NCBI GenBank assembly: GCA_044340485.1
Contig: JBIITN010000010.1
Location: 1 to 61,254 of the forward strand
From: UBA2093 sp044340485
Lineage (GTDB): Bacteria > Actinomycetota > Acidimicrobiia > Acidimicrobiales > Ilumatobacteraceae
DNA: 61,254 bases
Direction: 5' to 3'
The translations under genes were made by a program, and so were the position numbers. Each line of letters begins with the position of its first letter. The stretch's first letter is position 1. A model generated the notes under the pieces. It made no database searches, was not told the DNA's origin, and saw nothing but the letters and a program-made list of their open reading frames with translations. Below are positions 16,823 to 24,315 of the stretch, one piece after another.

Positions 16823-16929
16823 AGTGGACAACTATGTGAATTGCTGAAATTATTTGGGGAAACCCTTGTGAATACTGCGCTTTTAGGGTGTGGACGACCT
16901 GTGGGTAGACACTTCGTTGCTGTGGACAA
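16823..16929. promoter_or_regulatory. cluster of DnaA-box-like sites
   Basis: Three nonamers in the same orientation. 16921-16929 is TGTGGACAA, the exact complement of the actinobacterial box TTGTCCACA. 16889-16897 TGTGGACGA complements TCGTCCACA, allowed by the Streptomyces consensus. 16823-16831 AGTGGACAA has one mismatch. A weaker TGTGGGTAG is at 16900. They lie 330-440 bases upstream of nrdJ. Confidence 0.45.
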
Positions 16930-16984
16930 CTCACCTCAGTGGCAATGTTGTACTCAACAGAGTGTATTTTTTATCGAGCTTCGT

Positions 16985-19282
16985 TCAGGCCGAAACCGCT
17001 GAAACCCTGACAGGAATTGCGTTTAAGACAGACGTCCCCGACAACGGGTCGATCGCTTCGTGATCAGATAGCACGTTGCTATTCACACCCGCCTTTTCGG
17101 CTGCGACTTTCAACCGGGTGCCCTCGACATTGTGGCCCCAGCCATGGGGCAAGCTGACCGCGCCCTCGCGAATGTCGTCTGTGACCTCTACGGGAACGAT
17201 CACCTCTCCCACTCGACTCGCCACTTTGGCCAGAGCTCCATTCTTCAGTCCGGCGTTGGCGGCATCCACGGGGTTCATCTGCAGCGTGCACGACACGTTG
17301 CCCTTGGTGAGCACTCGGATGTTGTGCATCCACGAGTTGTTTGTCTTGAGATGTCGTCGACCAACAAGCAGTAACTGATCATGTGGTGCATCGATAGTGC
17401 GAGCAAGTCGCTGCAAGTCATTCACCAAAATGGGATGCGCCATTTCCACTTTGCCCGATTCAGTACGCAAGATGTCGAACAAACGTGGCTGTAAAGGTCC
17501 AAGGTCAACACCGTGTGGGTTATCTAACAATGTTTGAAGCGACAATCCATCTGGGTCGGCACCAAAACCTGCACCGTATGGTCCCGTCTGCAACATCACA
17601 TCAAGTCGACGCGCAGGTCCACGCACCCCTGTTGAATTCACAGCTGCGAAAATGTCTTTTGGATCGCGTCCAAATAGAGGAGAAGACTGCATTTCGGTTG
17701 CTTTGGTGATGAGTGACATCAAAATGTCATCATCTACTTTTTGCGGATCAACATCAACATCTAGTGATTGCAAAATGCCTGCCAGTTTTGCTAGAACTTC
17801 CCATTCATCGGGCTGACCGTCTTCTAGAGGCAATGCTGCGGTGCTGTAGTTCGCAACATTTCGCACAGCGAATTGCATGAGCAATACATCGAAGTGATCG
17901 CGTTGCAATTGTGATGGCGACGGCAAGATCACATCAGCGTGTCGTGTTGTTTCATTGAGATACAAATCAACACTCACCATGAACTCAAGCGAGGACAACG
18001 CGGCGTCAAGTTGTTGTGCGTTCGGAGTTGACACCACCGGATTACCCGCGAGCGTAATAAGCGCGTGAATCTGTCCATCGCCAGGTGTGAGAATTTCTTC
18101 TGCCAATGCAGCTACGGGGTACTCACCCATTACTTCGGGGAGTTTGCGCACACGTGTTGAGCCACGGCCAATGGAAAAACCCTTACCTTTCTTCACTTTT
18201 GCAGGGTCGTTAGCCGTTGCACTTGTACGCGAGGTACCGCCAGTGTTTGCCCCACCTGCTGCAGGAAGTGCAAACATGGCACCTCCGCGACGGTCAAGGT
18301 TGCCGGTCAATGTGTTGAGAACAAACACCAGCCATGCCTGCGTGGTACCGAACTCCACTACGTTTGCACCGATGCGGCCATACACCGCTGCCGTTGGAGC
18401 GTGTGCAAGTTCACGCGCAATCGTTCGTGTTGTTGTTGCACTAATTCCTGTTGCGTCCGCTACCGCTTCTGGTGAAAACGGAGCTAGCGCATCTCGCAAT
18501 TCATCAAAGCCATTGACATGACCCTCTAAGTGCTCACCCACCGTTGCAAGATTTTCCTCATACAACACATGTGCGAGAGCCGCTAACAGCAACCCATCTG
18601 TGCCGGGTCGAATTGCCAACCATTCATCTGCTTCTTGGGCGGTACGCGTACGACGCGGATCAACGACCACCACTTTCCCACCACGGGCACGAATTGCTTC
18701 GATACGACCAGGGAAATCAGGCGCCGTGCACAAACTGCCATTGGATGCATACGGGTTTGCGCCCACGATCAACAAATAATCGGTGTAGTCAAGATCAGGA
18801 ACAGGAATGTTCACTGGCAAGCCAAACATGTAACCAGCGGCAACATGCATCGGCATTTGATCGACTGTTGCCGCACTAAAACGATTACGCGTACCTGCAG
18901 CACGAACGACGTTGCCGGTGTACAACATCGCCGACAAATTGTGAGCATTCGGGTTTCCTGTGTACGTCGCAAGTGCGTCTCGACCGTGGGTGTTGATTAC
19001 GCGTGCGAATCCATCGTGCACCACATTCCAAGCTTCATCCCACGACACCTCAACATGTCTGCCATCGCGTTTCACCATCGGCAGACGTAAACGGTCTGGG
19101 TCCTCGTGAAGCTGTTTAAGCGAACTTCCCTTCGGACAAATAAAGCCCTTGCTAAAAACGTCGTCTTGATCACCACGAATGCGCACCACTTCATGTGATG
19201 GATTCACTGTGATCTCTAGGCCACACGTGGCCTCACATAGTGGACATGTCCTGTACACAACCCGATTGGCGTCGCTACTCAT
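16985..19282 (-). CDS. molybdopterin-dependent oxidoreductase
   Basis: 765-aa DMSO-reductase-superfamily catalytic subunit. The N-terminal [4Fe-4S] motif is CPLCEATCGLEI with the fourth cysteine in GFICPKGSS. Cofactor regions include ATVDQMPMHVAAGYMFG, LIVGANPYASNGSL and VVVDPRRTRTAQEADEW, and the C-terminal dinucleotide-binding domain has SLPHGWGHN. No twin-arginine signal and no partner subunit are seen, so it is probably a cytoplasmic monomeric enzyme; the substrate is unknown and no obvious Ser/Cys/Sec molybdenum ligand could be assigned. Start ATG at 19282 (MSSDANRVV) lies 6 bases after CATAGT; longer in-frame extensions read into the divergent gene. Confidence 0.88.
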   Translation of the reverse strand: MSSDANRVVYRTCPLCEATCGLEITVNPSHEVVRIRGDQDDVFSKGFICPKGSSLKQLHEDPDRLRLPMVKRDGRHVEVSWDEAWNVVHDGFARVINTHGRDALATYTGNPNAHNLSAMLYTGNVVRAAGTRNRFSAATVDQMPMHVAAGYMFGLPVNIPVPDLDYTDYLLIVGANPYASNGSLCTAPDFPGRIEAIRARGGKVVVVDPRRTRTAQEADEWLAIRPGTDGLLLAALAHVLYEENLATVGEHLEGHVNGFDELRDALAPFSPEAVADATGISATTTRTIARELAHAPTAAVYGRIGANVVEFGTTQAWLVFVLNTLTGNLDRRGGAMFALPAAGGANTGGTSRTSATANDPAKVKKGKGFSIGRGSTRVRKLPEVMGEYPVAALAEEILTPGDGQIHALITLAGNPVVSTPNAQQLDAALSSLEFMVSVDLYLNETTRHADVILPSPSQLQRDHFDVLLMQFAVRNVANYSTAALPLEDGQPDEWEVLAKLAGILQSLDVDVDPQKVDDDILMSLITKATEMQSSPLFGRDPKDIFAAVNSTGVRGPARRLDVMLQTGPYGAGFGADPDGLSLQTLLDNPHGVDLGPLQPRLFDILRTESGKVEMAHPILVNDLQRLARTIDAPHDQLLLVGRRHLKTNNSWMHNIRVLTKGNVSCTLQMNPVDAANAGLKNGALAKVASRVGEVIVPVEVTDDIREGAVSLPHGWGHNVEGTRLKVAAEKAGVNSNVLSDHEAIDPLSGTSVLNAIPVRVSAVSA

Positions 19283-19288
19283 GTAACT

Positions 19289-19308
19289 ACTATGCCACTT
19301 CCTACACT
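19289..19308. promoter_or_regulatory. back-to-back leaderless promoters
   Basis: Minus-strand CATAGT (19294-19289) is 6 bases before the ATG at 19282. Plus-strand TACACT (19303-19308) is 6 bases before the GTG at 19315. The two -10 elements are 8 bases apart, so each -35 region must lie inside or near the other transcription unit. Confidence 0.5.
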
Positions 19309-19314
19309 GAACAC

Positions 19315-20031
19315 GTGCAACGTCTCTTTCGCCGTGATGCCAGAAGTACTTCGGGCACCAACGCCCTAGACGACGTTGTCGACGTGTCAGTGCAAGATGC
19401 CATGACATTTTCACGTAGCACCAACGTATCGGTGGAGTTATGCATGATCTCAACCCCAGACGGCGTCACGGATGTGGCGGGACGATCGGGACCCCTCGGT
19501 GGACCTATCGACCAAGAGGTGTTCCTCACATTGCGCAGCCACGCTGACGTGGTTCTGGTGGGTGCCGGCACAGTGCGCGCCGAACAATACAAAGCACCTG
19601 TACGCGCACCGTTACCAATCGTGGTGGTTACACGGTCGTGTGCTCTCGACTTTGACAGTCCGTTATTTACATCTGGTTGGGGAATGCTGGCCACAACGGT
19701 TGACGCACCAGACACGTCAGTGCGCATGTTTCGCGCGGGCAAGATAGAGGTTGATCTCGCATCAATCATTCAACAACTTCGTACCGAATTGAACGCTCGT
19801 GTGATTCACGTTGAAGGCGGTCCAGACCTCAACGCATCACTTTTGCAGCATGATCTCGTTGATGCAATCAACCTCACCATGTCTCCATTTGTTGGCAAGG
19901 GTGGATCGGCAATCACATCACGTCGTCAACAAAACGCAATGCCGCAATTTCGACGTTTTAAACTTACACAACTGTGTCGTGACGGTGATTTTTTGTTTGC
20001 ACGTTATGAACGCAGCAAGCAACAGATCTAA
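19315..20031 (+). CDS. RibD C-terminal / dihydrofolate-reductase-like pyrimidine reductase family
   Basis: 238 aa with the RibD-C (DHFR-like) fold. Seen are the NADPH-side segment CMISTPDGVTDVAGRSGPLG, ADVVLVGAGTVRAEQY, then RVIHVEGGPDLNASLL and DAINLTMSPFVGKGG. It has no deaminase domain, so it resembles the actinobacterial pyrimidine reductase family of unproven substrate rather than a full RibD. I chose GTG at 19315: a TACACT -10 lies 6 bases upstream, and an ATG-initiated extension from 19240 overlaps the divergent molybdoenzyme gene and adds no family-like residues. Confidence 0.8.
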   Translation: MQRLFRRDARSTSGTNALDDVVDVSVQDAMTFSRSTNVSVELCMISTPDGVTDVAGRSGPLGGPIDQEVFLTLRSHADVVLVGAGTVRAEQYKAPVRAPLPIVVVTRSCALDFDSPLFTSGWGMLATTVDAPDTSVRMFRAGKIEVDLASIIQQLRTELNARVIHVEGGPDLNASLLQHDLVDAINLTMSPFVGKGGSAITSRRQQNAMPQFRRFKLTQLCRDGDFLFARYERSKQQI

Positions 20032-20048
20032 TTCTGCTTACGCAGTGT

Positions 20049-20507
20049 CTAATTTTGCTTAAGGAGTGCTAACTCGCGGCGGAAGTCTGCTGCATCGTGG
20101 AAGTTTTTGTAGACACTCGCAAAACGCACATACGCGACTTCATCAAGACCGCGCAAACGCTCAAGCACCATGTGGCCAATGAGTGACGTCGTAACAATCT
20201 CGCCCGACTTCACCAAAGTACGCACTTCGTCTTCTACCGACTCCGCCAGAGCCTCGATCTGTTCGGATTCAACAGGGCGACCCTTACATGCAGACTGCAC
20301 ACCACTCACGACTTTGTCTCGATCAAAAGGAGCCCGACGACCCGAGTTCTTCACTACCATCAGCGGCGCATTTTCGAGGCGCTCGTACGTGGTGAACCGG
20401 TAGGTGCACTCGAGACACTCGCGACGGCGACGAATAGACGCACCATCATCAGCGGCACGAGAATCGACAACCTTTGTGTCGTCATGATGACAAACCGGAC
20501 AGCGCAT
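20049..20507 (-). CDS. nrdR: transcriptional repressor NrdR
   Basis: 152-aa ATP-cone regulator of ribonucleotide reductase genes. The N-terminal zinc ribbon has MRCPVCHHDDTKVVDSR and RRRECLECTYRFTTYE (four cysteines). The ATP-cone follows from VVKNSGRRAPFDRDKV. I chose the ATG at 20507, 7 bases after TATAGT with no Shine-Dalgarno; an in-frame GTG at 20516 overlaps that -10. It probably binds the box at 16595. The gene order nrdR-LysM-lexA is an actinobacterial signature (Rv2718c-Rv2719c-lexA in M. tuberculosis). Confidence 0.95.
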   Translation of the reverse strand: MRCPVCHHDDTKVVDSRAADDGASIRRRRECLECTYRFTTYERLENAPLMVVKNSGRRAPFDRDKVVSGVQSACKGRPVESEQIEALAESVEDEVRTLVKSGEIVTTSLIGHMVLERLRGLDEVAYVRFASVYKNFHDAADFRRELALLKQN

Positions 20508-20514
20508 CGATCTC

Positions 20515-20520
20515 ACTATA
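20515..20520 (-). promoter_or_regulatory. -10 element of nrdR
   Basis: Minus-strand TATAGT followed by 7 bases and the nrdR ATG, which implies a leaderless mRNA. No good -35 was found. Confidence 0.55.
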
Positions 20521-20521
20521 A

Positions 20522-20556
20522 ACCGCCATTTGTAGGCGGCGCCGACACAAGGCGCT
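20522..20556 (-). terminator. hairpins after the LysM gene
   Basis: On the minus strand, GCGCC-TTGTGTC-GGCGC is followed by CCGCC-TACAAAT-GGCGG and a short TTTAT. They lie between the LysM gene stop and the nrdR promoter and could end the LysM transcript. The T tract is weak. Confidence 0.4.
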
Positions 20557-20589
20557 GTTTCTTTTTACATTCCGTAAGTGGACTGTGAC

Positions 20590-21006
20590 TTATGGAACGC
20601 GAATGATTTGTCCAACTTGAAGGTCGGCACCATTGATACGCACGAGTTCATCAACCAAGTTGCTGATGTTGCCACTTGGCGCGATGCGCCGCGCAATCTC
20701 CCACAAGGTGTCGCCTTGTTGCACGACAATGGCGCGTGGGGCAGATTGGTTGCCCACGCCCGGCTCATTGGCAATTGCGGAAGTACCCATGGCAAGGGTG
20801 ACAGCACTCATAACAGCGACGGCAAGCGCGCCGCCCACCATCATGCGACGGCGTCGATACACCGACGCCGTGGAGCGATGGCGAGCTGACACAGTGCCGT
20901 GCGAGACCACTCTTGGGGAGACCGTTCTCGGGGAGGTCATGCTGTGAGAGGTCAATCGCTGAGTGCGGATCGATGGGATGTGGAGTGGATCGATAATTGC
21001 GGTCAT
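20590..21006 (-). CDS. membrane-anchored LysM protein, probable SOS-induced cell-division/wall factor (Rv2719c/ChiZ-like)
   Basis: 138 aa: a Ser/Thr/Arg-rich cytoplasmic N-terminus (residues 1-55), one transmembrane helix at about 56-75 (MMVGGALAVAVMSAVTLAMG), a short linker and a LysM domain (VVQQGDTLWEIARRI to VGQIIRVP) that would bind peptidoglycan outside the membrane. Position next to lexA and nrdR and topology match M. tuberculosis Rv2719c (ChiZ), a DNA-damage-induced protein that affects division; Corynebacterium DivS is analogous. The ATG at 21006 has AAAGGA 6 bases upstream. A minus-strand TTGACA at 21129-21134 with a LexA box in its 17-base spacer suggests direct LexA control. Confidence 0.8.
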   Translation of the reverse strand: MTAIIDPLHIPSIRTQRLTSHSMTSPRTVSPRVVSHGTVSARHRSTASVYRRRRMMVGGALAVAVMSAVTLAMGTSAIANEPGVGNQSAPRAIVVQQGDTLWEIARRIAPSGNISNLVDELVRINGADLQVGQIIRVP

Positions 21007-21089
21007 GATGTGTCCTTTTTGAACGTGAGAGAAAATCGTTAATTTTCAGGGGTTGTGGGGCTGGGCGGTTATGTTGGTTCTGACCGTAG

Positions 21090-21103
21090 CGAACGGGTGT
21101 TCG
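21090..21103. promoter_or_regulatory. LexA (SOS) box 1
   Basis: CGAACGGGTGTTCG has the full GAAC-N4-GTTC palindrome. It lies on the LysM-gene side of the divergent region. Confidence 0.75.
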
Positions 21104-21113
21104 ATAGTTTTCC

Positions 21114-21127
21114 CGAACATCTGTTCG
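21114..21127. promoter_or_regulatory. LexA (SOS) box 2
   Basis: CGAACATCTGTTCG, full palindrome. It falls in the 17-base spacer between minus-strand TTGACA (21129-21134) and AAAACT (21106-21111), a possible promoter of the LysM gene. Confidence 0.85.
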
Positions 21128-21143
21128 TTGTCAAGACTTTTCC

Positions 21144-21157
21144 CGAACATTTGTTCC
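21144..21157. promoter_or_regulatory. LexA (SOS) box 3
   Basis: CGAACATTTGTTCC keeps the full GAAC-N4-GTTC core. It lies midway between the two divergent promoters, 30 bases from box 2 and 15 from box 4 (start to start). Confidence 0.8.
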
Positions 21158-21158
21158 A

Positions 21159-21172
21159 CGAACAAATGTTTG
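21159..21172. promoter_or_regulatory. LexA (SOS) box 4
   Basis: CGAACAAATGTTTG, one mismatch in the GTTC half. It overlaps the lexA -35 (TTGCCT, 21170-21175). Confidence 0.7.
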
Positions 21173-21198
21173 CCTTATCCCACGAACGCATGTACGAT
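21170..21198 (+). promoter_or_regulatory. lexA promoter
   Basis: TTGCCT (21170-21175), 17-base spacer, TACGAT (21193-21198), then 7 bases to the lexA ATG at 21206. LexA boxes 4 and 5 cover the two hexamers, an autoregulation arrangement. The mRNA is likely leaderless. Confidence 0.7.
21183..21196. promoter_or_regulatory. LexA (SOS) box 5
   Basis: CGAACGCATGTACG, one mismatch in the right half. It overlaps the lexA -10. Confidence 0.6.
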
Positions 21199-21205
21199 TC
21201 CCCCT

Positions 21206-21838
21206 ATGTCTGACACCACACCCACCGCCCGCCAGCGCGAAATCCTCGAGGTCATCGAGGCCAGCATGCAAGAGCGCGGCTATCCGCCAAGTGTCCGCGA
21301 GATCGGTGAGGCCGTAGGTCTCAACTCCCCCGCCACCGTGCACAGCCACTTGGCCACCCTGCAAAAGCTCGGGTATCTGCGTCGCGACCCCACGAAGCCC
21401 CGCGCAATGGAAGTGCGCTTCGACACCAACTCAGGTATCGCCATGGAACGACGACCCGCGCGTCACGTGCCACTTATTGGCGATGTTGCGGCCGGCACCA
21501 ACGTGTTGGCACAACAAAACGTGGAAGATCTCATTCCTCTTCCCACCGATTTCACCGGCGAAGGCGATCTGTTTATGTTGCGCGTGCGTGGAGACTCCAT
21601 GATCGATGCTGGCATTTTGGATGGCGACTATGTGGTTGCTCGTGAACAGAAAGTTGCCGATAACGGCGACATCATCGTTGCGGGCATCCCCGGCGATGAA
21701 GCAACCGTCAAGACCTACAAGCGCTCGGGCGACAACGTCACGCTCGTACCGGCGAACCCCTCGATGGAGCCAATGAAGTTCCGCTCTGACGAAGTATCGG
21801 TGTACGGCAAAGTCGTCACCGTCTTACGCCGTCTGTAG
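21206..21838 (+). CDS. lexA: SOS repressor LexA
   Basis: 210 aa. The N-terminal winged-helix region (TARQREILEVIEASMQERG, YPPSVREIGEAVGLNSPATV) recognises the SOS box. The C-terminal S24 peptidase fold has the Ala-Gly cleavage site in GDVAAGTNVLA, the catalytic Ser in VRGDSMIDAGI and the Lys in ATVKTYKR, so RecA-stimulated autocleavage should work. The ATG at 21206 lacks a Shine-Dalgarno and sits 7 bases after the -10 TACGAT; an in-frame upstream ATG at 21053 would read through the operator region and is unlikely. Divergent from the LysM gene. Confidence 0.97.
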   Translation: MSDTTPTARQREILEVIEASMQERGYPPSVREIGEAVGLNSPATVHSHLATLQKLGYLRRDPTKPRAMEVRFDTNSGIAMERRPARHVPLIGDVAAGTNVLAQQNVEDLIPLPTDFTGEGDLFMLRVRGDSMIDAGILDGDYVVAREQKVADNGDIIVAGIPGDEATVKTYKRSGDNVTLVPANPSMEPMKFRSDEVSVYGKVVTVLRRL

Positions 21839-21872
21839 ACGCATCTCAAAGTCACGTCTAGCGGCTGCAGCG

Positions 21873-22994
21873 CTAGCGCACTGACAAACGTTGTGCCACA
21901 CGTTGTAGCGCGGAATCGGGTTGCACCACTGCTACTCGCACATGTGAAGAGCCACCCGCGCCATAGAAGTCTCCTGGACTCACCAGCGCTCCGCCGTCGC
22001 GTGCTAAACGTTCTGCGAACTGCCATGCATCACCCACGTCGGCCCACAAATAAAAACCACCGTCTGGCATCGGAAACTCATAGCCAGACCACTGTGACAA
22101 CACGTCGGACATAAGTCGTAATCGCGACATGTAACGCTCACGCTGAACACGAACATGTTCGTCGTCATCTAATGCTGCGACTCCAGCTGCTTGCGCTGGT
22201 CCCGGCACCATGAAACCAGCGTGTTTACGTACTTCTTTTAAATACTCCACAATGTCGGCATCACCTGCATAAAAGCCAACGCGCACTCCTGCCAAGTTTG
22301 ATCGCTTCGACAACGAATGCACTGCAACAACCCCGTCTATTCCGTGTTGCAAAATTGACTGTGACGGACCCGACCAAGTGAATTCGGTGTAACACTCATC
22401 AGAAAATACGGGCACACCATGTGTGCGACCCCACGTTGCAGCAGCACCAAGATCATCAAGTGATCCCGTTGGATTGCTCGGGCTATTGACCCACAACAAC
22501 AATGCGCGCTGGGTATCACTTTCTGAAACAGAACCAAGATCCAAAGTGCCATCAGCCTTGCTGGGAACTGGCACCGCACGTAATCCCGCAAGTGTTGCAC
22601 CCATCTCGTACGTGGGATACGACACCGCCGGATACAACACCGTGTCCCGATGAGGGCGACGCAATTTCATGTATTGCGGAGTAGTTGCGACAAACTCTTT
22701 TGTGCCAATACAGGCTGCGATGTGAGACGTCGGCATGTCTATTGCAAAACGGCGCGCCATCCACCGCGCAATGGAACGACGCAATGCTTCAGATCCGATG
22801 CTTGCGGGATATCCACGTTCGCTATTGGATGATGACAACGCGGTGATCACAGCGTCTGGCGGTGGATCACAGGGTGTACCGATGGATAAATCGACGATGC
22901 CGCCTTCGTGGTCACGTGCAAGTGCCGCAAATGCATCGAGGCGGTCATAGGGATATGGCGGTGGAACAAAACCTTGTTGATCACGGTCTGACAT
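21873..22994 (-). CDS. dapC: N-succinyldiaminopimelate aminotransferase (DapC)
   Basis: PLP-dependent class I aminotransferase of the DAP/lysine pathway, 373 aa. The substrate side has VDLSIGTPCDPPPDAV; WVNSPSNPTGS gives the conserved Asn-Pro; the Schiff-base lysine is in SLSKRSNLAGVRVGF, the sequence typical of actinobacterial DapC. The arginine anchoring the substrate carboxylate is probably in SSHVRVAVV. Start ATG 22994 (MSDRDQQG) has AAGGAT 8-9 bases upstream; longer in-frame reading lies in hflX. Seven bases separate it from the hflX stop, and dapF is two genes upstream, so two DAP enzymes share one operon. Confidence 0.88.
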   Translation of the reverse strand: MSDRDQQGFVPPPYPYDRLDAFAALARDHEGGIVDLSIGTPCDPPPDAVITALSSSNSERGYPASIGSEALRRSIARWMARRFAIDMPTSHIAACIGTKEFVATTPQYMKLRRPHRDTVLYPAVSYPTYEMGATLAGLRAVPVPSKADGTLDLGSVSESDTQRALLLWVNSPSNPTGSLDDLGAAATWGRTHGVPVFSDECYTEFTWSGPSQSILQHGIDGVVAVHSLSKRSNLAGVRVGFYAGDADIVEYLKEVRKHAGFMVPGPAQAAGVAALDDDEHVRVQRERYMSRLRLMSDVLSQWSGYEFPMPDGGFYLWADVGDAWQFAERLARDGGALVSPGDFYGAGGSSHVRVAVVQPDSALQRVAQRLSVR

Positions 22995-23001
22995 GGTGTT
23001 T

Positions 23002-24315
23002 CTATCCTTGTCCCCACGCATCGGACACCACAAACTCGCGCAGGCGCCCAACAGATGCTTCAGAGAGACGTGCACGAATACGCATGCCGCCCTCTGCTTC
23101 TTCTGTCGAGACCACTTCACCTTCTCGGTGCACCGATGCCAACACATCTCCCCTGTCGAAGGGAATCACAAGCTCGGTGACCTTGGCGAGCGAACGAATG
23201 CGATCACCAATGGTGCGCAACAACACGTCGAGGCCTTCCCCCGTGAGCGCAGACACCGCCACTGATCCTTCGTAGTCGCGCAATAAATCCGGAACGGCAT
23301 CTTCAGCCAAGTCACTTTTGTTAAACACAATGAACTCAGGAACTTGGTCGGCGTTGATTTCGGTTAACACTTCGCGCACCGCATCGATCTGATGATCGGG
23401 ATACTGTGCACTTGCATCAACAACATGGATCAGCATGTCGGCCTCGCCCGCCACTTCTAGCGTGCTTTTAAATGCTTCAATCAAACCGTGCGGCAACTTG
23501 CGCACAAAGCCCACGGTGTCTGTTAACAGCACTGGTTCACCACCAGGTAGAGCAAGACGTCGCGTGGTGGGATCAAGAGTTGCGAACAATCTGTTCTCTG
23601 TGAGCACACCAGCCTTAGTGAGAGAATTCAACAAAGTGGATTTGCCAGCGTTTGTGTACCCCACAATGACCACCGACGACAGTCCGCTACGCGAGCGACT
23701 TTTTCTCTGCAATTGACGAGTGCGTTGTAGGTCTTTGAGATCATGTTCCAGTTTGGTGATGCGACGCATAATGCGACGACGATCAACTTCTAATCGTGTT
23801 TCACCGGGACCTCGCGTACCGATACCAGCACCTTGCTGCGACATTGCTCCTGAAATACCACGGCGCAATCGCGGTAAGCGATAACGCAACAACGCAAGTT
23901 CCACTTGCGCCTTGCCTTCTTGCGTATGCGCGTTTTGGGCAAAGATGTCGAGAATCACCGCAGTGCGATCAAGCGCGGTACGACCAAGTGCTTTTTCGAG
24001 GTTGTATTGCTGACCCGGTGATAACTCGGCATCAAACACCACGGTGTCGGCGTCGACGGCCAAACACACATCGCGCAACTCATCAACTTTGCCTTTGCCG
24101 ATGTACCACGCAGAGTCGGGAACATCGCGGCGTTGTGTCACACGTGCTGCTTCGTCTGCACCTGCCGTGTCGATAAGAAGAGTCAGCTCGTCGAGTCCTT
24201 CTTCAGTGTCTTCATCGCTTTGACCGTGCAACGTAACTCCCACTAGCACGATGCGTTCACGGAATGTGCGCTCAATGAGCGTCTGTCCAAGGGCTTCCTG
24301 GTACGGATTACTCAC
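23002..24315 (-). CDS. hflX: ribosome-associated GTPase HflX
   Basis: 437 aa. The N-terminal HflX domain (WYIGKGKVDELRD, VVFDAELSPGQQYNLEKAL) and a coiled region with GISGAMSQQGAGIGTRGPGETRLE precede the G domain: G1 VGYTNAGKSTLLNSL, G3 LLTDTVGFVRKLP, G4 FNKSD. In other bacteria it splits stalled ribosomes. The GTG start at 24315 overlaps the dapF stop (GTGA). Gene order miaB-miaA-dapF-hflX matches mycobacteria. Confidence 0.95.
   Translation of the reverse strand: MSNPYQEALGQTLIERTFRERIVLVGVTLHGQSDEDTEEGLDELTLLIDTAGADEAARVTQRRDVPDSAWYIGKGKVDELRDVCLAVDADTVVFDAELSPGQQYNLEKALGRTALDRTAVILDIFAQNAHTQEGKAQVELALLRYRLPRLRRGISGAMSQQGAGIGTRGPGETRLEVDRRRIMRRITKLEHDLKDLQRTRQLQRKSRSRSGLSSVVIVGYTNAGKSTLLNSLTKAGVLTENRLFATLDPTTRRLALPGGEPVLLTDTVGFVRKLPHGLIEAFKSTLEVAGEADMLIHVVDASAQYPDHQIDAVREVLTEINADQVPEFIVFNKSDLAEDAVPDLLRDYEGSVAVSALTGEGLDVLLRTIGDRIRSLAKVTELVIPFDRGDVLASVHREGEVVSTEEAEGGMRIRARLSEASVGRLREFVVSDAWGQG

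Larger units (their letters stand above)
16492..16984. other. 493-bp intergenic region upstream of nrdJ
   Basis: No convincing gene on either strand. It contains an NrdR-type palindrome (16595-16610), a 12-base palindrome TACAGCACTGTA (16655-16666) and a group of DnaA-box-like nonamers (16823-16929). A weak hairpin TGTTG/CAACA at 16946-16959 with a plus-strand T-run has no plus-strand gene in front of it. I did not see a cobalamin riboswitch, but could not fold the sequence. Confidence 0.6.

Noticed and set aside
16946..16972. Plus-strand terminator TGTTG-TACT-CAACA with a T-run
   Set aside because: Only a 5-base stem and no plus-strand gene upstream; could be chance or end an unseen small RNA.
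16492..16984. Cobalamin riboswitch before nrdJ
   Set aside because: I saw no B12-box-like conserved core by eye. A covariance-model search would settle it; a hit would overturn this rejection.
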